Below, one piece after another: positions 59,521-64,000 of a stretch of 64,000 nt of DNA. The notes beneath the pieces are model-generated. The model did no database searches. It saw only the letters and a list, made by a program, of their open reading frames with translations, and had not been told where the DNA came from. Position 1 is the stretch's first letter. Each line of letters starts with the position of its first letter. Made by a program: the position numbers and the translations under genes. The DNA is taken from assembly GCA_050084985.1 (NCBI GenBank), contig JBITNC010000001.1, forward strand, positions 70,866,001 through 70,930,000, in the 5' to 3' direction. The DNA is from Nageia nagi (lineage: Eukaryota; Pinophyta).

Positions 59521-59860
59521 TAGATGGGTTATGGATTCAGGTGCCTCTCATCACATAACTCCATGCTGGAGTCTTTTCCATCTCTTTGTTCTACTTCTAC
59601 TTCTAGCATTGAGGTTGGTGATTCCTCTCACATCTTTGTGAAGGGAAAAGGGTACGTTCTAGTTGATGGTGGTCACATCCTTGATGTGCTTTTGGTTCCT
59701 GAGCTCTCTTCCAACCTTCTTTCAATATATCAGATTTGTAATACTAGGGGGGGAGGACTGTGTTGTTCACTCCTGATGATTTTGAGATATGAAGTTTGAA
59801 TGAACCCCAATCCCTTATTGCTTATGGTGATGTTGATCATTCCTTATAGTTGTATCATTT
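59521..59860 (+). pseudogene. Copia protease region
   Basis: WVMDSGASHHIT at about 59524-59560 holds the intact D-S-G catalytic motif. A frameshift right after it moves the reading to another frame: EVGDSSHIFVKGKGYV and LDVLLVPELSSNLLS, the usual LHVPxLSxNLLSVxQL protease end. A second shift lies at the G run near 59748-59756. In a live element the protease cuts the polyprotein. Confidence 0.85.
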
Positions 59861-60730
59861 TAAGGGATTTGATGATGATTCAGGTACTGGGTTGGTTTCC
59901 CATGCAGATTCTATGAGTAGACTTTGGCATGAGAGGTTTGGTCATCTCAACTATGGATATTTGTAGGAGTTGCATGCTCATAATATGGTCATTGGCTTAC
60001 CTAAGGTGTCTTGTTCTGATGGTGTTTGTCCTGGTTGTGCTCTTGGGAAACAACACCAAGACCCTTTTCCTAAAGGTAATGCCAATTGCGCATCTTCTCT
60101 TTTAGAGTTGGTGCATAGTGACTTGATGGTTTTTTCACACCCTTCTTTCACTGGAGCTTGATATGCACTTACATTCATTGATGATTTCTTGAGACATACT
60201 TGGGTGCATTTTCTCAAGTACAAGAGTGATGTCTTTGCTCATTTTAAAGTTTTCAAGGCTTTGGTCAAGAATCAATCTTCTAGTTGCATTAAGAAGTTTT
60301 GCATAGATAATGGGGGGGAGTATTTTAGTATTAAGTTTTTAGAGTTCCTTCAAAAACATGGTATAATTCATTAGCATTCAATTCCCCACACCCCAAAGTA
60401 GAATGGAGTTGTAGAAAGGAAGAACAGAACATTGAAGATGGCTAGTTGTATGATGCATTCTCGAGACTTTCCTCCTATTTTTTGGGTTGAGGTAGTCAAT
60501 TATGCAAACTACATTCAGAATCATACTCCTCATTGAGCTCTTGATCATATGACTCCTGAAGAGGCTTGGAGTGGAACCAAGCCTAATGTGTCATGCTTTA
60601 GAGTATTTAGTAGTCATGATTGGGCCTTCATTCTAAAGTGCAAGCATAAGGCCTTGGAAAAGAAGAGTAAGCCTCTCATTTTTGTTGGTTATAGTGAGGA
60701 TATGAAGGTGTATAGATTGATTGATCCTGA
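59861..60730 (+). pseudogene. Copia integrase (GAG-pre-integrase, core domain)
   Basis: In one frame: LWHERFGHLNYGYL and CSDGVCPGCALGKQ (the H-H-C-C zinc domain), then ELVHSDLMVFSHPSFTGA with the first catalytic Asp, FCIDNGGEYFS with the second Asp, and NGVVERKNRTLKMAS with the Glu. All three catalytic residues are still encoded. The Gln expected before NGVVER is a stop, as are several other Gln positions. The C-terminal part has TPEEAWSGTKPNVSCFRVF and GYSEDMKVYRL. A frameshift follows near 60750. Integrase joins the cDNA to the chromosome. Confidence 0.88.
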
Positions 60731-60779
60731 CACCATGATCTTTTCTTCCACACTCATGTTCAGTTTGATGAGCACCTTC

Positions 60780-62623
60780 TTACTTCTCCCTCTTTTTCTC
60801 ATTCCTTGGTCTTACCTGACTCCCATGACACATCTTCTAAGATCCTTCATGGAGAGGATATTCCTGAGGTTGTTGCTCCTACATCATCTATTGATCCTCC
60901 TCCATCTCCACCACCTGTTGTAGCCCCTTCTTCTCCTCCTCCTGATGTTGCATCTTCTTCCACTGATGGTAGGTGCATGCCCAAATGGGCTCACTCTACA
61001 CTTGAGGATGCAGCACCTTTCATTAAGGATCTTCCTCCTTCTCATTGCCATTCCACTGGTTCTAGTCTTGTTGGTCAGGCACATTCAGGTGATCCAGAGA
61101 ATTTTTCAGAGGCCCATGGTTTGCCAGAGTGGGATGATGCTATGGCAGTTGAGTATTCTTCTTTGATGAAGAATGATACTTGGGTGCTTATTCCTTTACC
61201 TCGTGGGAGGAAGTTGGTTTGATGTAAATGGGTGTACCGAACCAAGTATGTAGCTGATGGTTCCATTGACAAGTATAAGGCTCATCTTGTTGCTAAGGGG
61301 TTCTCACATGTTGAAGGGATTGATTATTCTGAGACCTTTGCTCCTATAACCAAGATGGATTTTGTTCACCTTGTGCTTGCTCTTGCTACTACTCAAGGAT
61401 GGTCAATGTTTTAGATGGATGTGAAGAGTACTTTTTTGCATGGTGATTTTCATGAGGAGATCTATATGGAGTAGCCTGTCGATTTTGTCTAGGATTCTGC
61501 ACTTGTTTATAGGCTTAAGAAATCACTCTATGGCCTCAAACAAGCTCCTAGGGCATGGTATGAGAAGATGGACACTTTTCTTCTCTCCATTGATTTTGTT
61601 TGATGTTCCTCTAAACCTACAGTCTATATTTGGTGACATGGAGTAGATATCACTATTTTGGTGTTGTATGTAGATGACCTTCTTCTCACTGACACTTCAT
61701 GTTCTTGCATTTAGGTAGTTCAGCAAGCTCTTTCTAAGTGCTTTGAGATGGCAGATCTTGGCTTGGCCCACTACTTTCTTGGTTTTTAGGTGACACAGAT
61801 TGATATAGGGATTTCTATTTCTTAGTAGAAATATGCCTTGGATCTTCTTCATCAGTTTAGTATGGCTGATTGTAATCCTTCTCCAACACCTTTTCAAAGT
61901 GGAGTAACTTTGACTTCCTCTTGCACTTCACCATTATGTGATGCTACTTTGTATTGCCAGTTGGTTGGGAGTCTTCTCTATCTCACTCATACTTGACCAG
62001 GCATTTCATATGTTGTTGGGCTTATTTCACATTTTGCACAGACCCCTCATGAGTCTCATTGGTAGGTAGCCCAAAGGATTCTTCGATATGTGAGGAGCAC
62101 TACTCACTATGGTTTGCATTACATGAGAGGTGATCCAGTGTTGAGTGGATATATCGATTCTGATTGGGTTGGCTCTTTTGATGATCATCATTTTACTTTT
62201 GGCTATGTTTTTTGTCTTGTTTCTTCCCCTATTACTTGGTCATGCAAGAAGCAACAAGCTATTGCACTTTCATCGACTAAGGTAGAATACTGAGTAGCTA
62301 TTTATGTGAGTCAGGAGGCACTTTGGCTTCGACAATTATTGGAGGAGTTTGGATTTTCTTAGTCTAGGACCATAGTTCTTTGGTGTGATAATTAGAGCAT
62401 AATTCATATTTCACATAATTCTATTGAGCATTAGTGCACCAAACATATTGAGGTTCACATGCACTTCATCCGTCAGCATATTTAGGATTGCATCCTTAGC
62501 TTAGAGTACATTCCTACAGTGGAACAAGTTGCGGATATATTCACTAAATCCTTTGCAGCGCCTCATTTTCTTCAATTGCATGGCTTGCTTGGGGTGAAGG
62601 AAGTTGTCCTTGGGGGGTGTTGA
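60780..62623 (+). pseudogene. Copia reverse transcriptase and RNase H
   Basis: In one frame from about 60806: a Pro/Ser-rich linker, [80 protein letters not shown], and YVDD at 61667-61678. Next HYFLGF, YCQLVGSLLYLTHT, then RNase H: YIDSDWVGSFDDHHFT, ALSSTKVEY, TKHIEVHMHFIRQHI, VADIFTKSFA, ending at TGA 62621-62623. About fifteen stops, nearly all at Gln (TAG), Arg (TGA) or similar positions, for example TAG at 61412 before MDVK. The active-site residues are retained even though the frame is broken. Confidence 0.9.
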
Positions 62624-62800
62624 TGAGGACATCTTCCTCTCCATCCTCCCTCATCTATTGTGAGATGTTTTTTTCCCCATGTGGTTTTTTCATCATCTTG
62701 TAGTAGAAATTTTTGCACATATTGTACATGAGTACCTGATCAAGCCTTGTTACCGGGACTCATTTTTTGTGGGTATGCCACTTTCTTTCCTTGTTCACTT

Positions 62801-62809
62801 AAGGGGGGG
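62801..62809 (+). other. Polypurine tract of the copia element
   Basis: AAGGGGGGG immediately before the 3' LTR start TGTTAG. Confidence 0.85.
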
Positions 62810-63089
62810 TGTTAGAATATTAAGTTCACTAGGGTTAATTAATTTTTCCTTAGTTTTTACTATTCTAGCTGGGTTGTTATGAATAACCACATATTTGTCT
62901 ACTTGTGCATTTTGCTCCTGCATGGTTAACATGCTGTTGTAAATTAGTTTATGATTTGCCCTATTTATTCTGGGCTTAATTCTCATTTCTGTATGAATCA
63001 ATCTGAGGATTTTAGCTTCTCTTCCTATTTGTGGTGTCTTGCATCTCCTTATTTTCTGGGTTAAATTGATCTCCCTACAATTCTTCACA
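62810..63089 (+). repeat. 3' LTR of copia element
   Basis: Partner of 57296-57574, with the same TGTTAG...CTTCACA termini. It is followed by the target duplication CATAC at 63090-63094. Confidence 0.92.
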
Positions 63090-63094
63090 CATAC

Positions 63095-64000
63095 AAAAGG
63101 TTATCATGCTTGTCCATGATGTGCAAAAAATATTTCATCAATATATTCAAGTAAGATGAATAAGATGGAATATATTGGCCACAGGAAATATTTGCCAATG
63201 GATCATACTTTTCAAAAAAAGGAGGCCTATGGTCCAATAGATAAAATCCCTATTCCTATTTATGAAACTTCTATGAGTTGGTTGATAAAGTACCATGAAT
63301 GTGAAGAACCCAAGATGAAGGTATTGCTTTAGGGTTAGATGATGAGATTATTCTTGGAAAAAATGATTTACTAGCAAGTTAAATATTATACATTACAATA
63401 TATTTGTAATATATTTTTTATTTTGAAAATATACAATGTTTATTATGAATTGGTTACATGTTTTCAAGAATGAACAAATTTTCAATATTTTATAAACTAG
63501 AATATTGGAAGGAGTTGTTAGTGACACATTTAATGGATCCTATGCACATTGTAAAGAATGTTGCAACTTGTTTATATTAGCATACAATAAGCAAAGAAGA
63601 AAATTCTGATATCATGAGAAAATAATTAAAATATATTAAGAAAATGAGATCTTTATGGATAACTAACTATCAATATGGAAGAAAAGAAGTACCTACACCA
63701 ACATGGCTTATGAAAAAAGATGAATTGGAAAAGTTACATAAATTTATTCAAAACATCAGAAAACCAATAGATTATGGATCATCTCTAAGAAGTGCATTTA
63801 GTGATGATGGTAAAATCACATGGTTCAAGACTCATGATTACCACAACTTCATGAAGGTATTGATCTCATATTATGTTTTTCAAATTTTTCATTGAAACAA
63901 AAATACTTGTTATATTTATGCTCATACTTTTTGTAGCATATTTTTCCAATTGCAATTCATGGATGTGGGGGTCTACCTGTTGATCTTAGACATGCAATCA
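63095..64000 (+). pseudogene. TNP2-like CACTA transposase, continued past the copia insertion
   Basis: Reads on from 57295: KGYHACPCC, then MEYIGHRKYLPMDHTF and IPIYETSMSWL, with a donor near 63322 (AAG|GTATTG). The next exon from about 63500 has LEYWKELLVTHLMDPMHIVK followed by NVA (the L-x-YW-x-x-LLVRHNLDVMHIEKN motif of TNP2). Then an open stretch 63644-63895 with TWLMKKDELEKLHKFIQNIR and THDYHNFMKVL, and after another intron HIFPIAIHGCGGLPVDLRHA to the edge (LLP-AI-RG-LP-x-x-VR). The gene leaves the window. The order matches TNP2 throughout, which confirms that both sides belong to one gene. Confidence 0.85.

Larger units (their letters stand above)
57296..63089 (+). mobile_element. Ty1/copia LTR retrotransposon, 5794 bp, full structure
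   Basis: A structurally complete copia element: a 279-bp 5' LTR, primer site, leader, gag, protease, integrase, RT, RNase H (the copia order), polypurine tract and a 280-bp 3' LTR. It is flanked by the 5-bp duplication CATAC (57291-57295 and 63090-63094). The two LTRs differ by about 13 substitutions and one indel by my count, about 4.7%, and 12 of the 13 are transitions. The coding frame has around 20 stops and at least four frameshifts, so it can no longer move itself. It is GC-richer and less decayed than its surroundings, so it is younger than the CACTA element it entered. Confidence 0.92.

Overview
The window looks like intergenic heterochromatin from a large plant genome. A gymnosperm (conifer-like) source is plausible, but I infer that from the style of the element families and cannot prove it. 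The sequence is very AT-rich. No intact host gene is visible. What is recognisable belongs to plant transposable element groups: Ty3/gypsy of the Tat kind with two RNase H domains, Ty1/copia with an initiator-Met primer site, CACTA (En/Spm), hAT, MULE-type MITEs, L1-type LINEs and tRNA-derived SINEs. The coding remains are read by joining short stretches across stops. Most stops sit where the family has Gln, Arg or Trp, which is the mark of cytosine deamination in old methylated copies.

Layout: 1-8445 is a gypsy element (A) with a gag relic but no visible pol. It carries an antisense plant-mobile-domain plus coiled-coil gene and ends in a polypurine tract and an 802-bp LTR. 8446-12728 is a second gag-only relative (B) with a long repeat-filled 3' region. 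12729-13761 starts with an unrelated LTR. 13762-22749 is a pol-bearing relative (C) whose RT block is duplicated in inverted orientation. 22750-23050 is a hAT transposase tail. 23046-30160 is a copia pol fragment split in RNase H by a complete non-autonomous LTR element (D, 24330-29821).

30160-34560 holds a PPR-like relic, SINE pieces and one unusually gene-like terminal exon. 34560-38010 is a ~250-bp tandem array invaded by a LINE (14-bp target duplication) and a SINE. 39550-40760 is a tandem duplication in which one copy holds a 672-bp MULE-like MITE and the other is its natural empty site. 41560-44990 is a copia gag/protease relic joined to a gypsy gag-protease relic and a 1.5-kb LTR related to D. 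45400-47800 is a large inverted repeat of gypsy 3'-region sequence. 47900-48771 is a LINE ORF1 relic.

From 48772 to beyond the right edge lies what I read as one large CACTA transposon: a terminal CACTA sequence with subterminal repeats, a TnpA/Ptta-like gene on the minus strand, a 1.3-kb degenerate TTAGGG-like array, a gene with a SET (histone-methyltransferase) fold, and a TNP2 transposase gene. A 5.8-kb copia element (57296-63089, target duplication CATAC) has landed inside a TNP2 exon. The pairing of a SET gene with TNP2 and the antisense mobile-domain gene in element A are the two most unusual observations.
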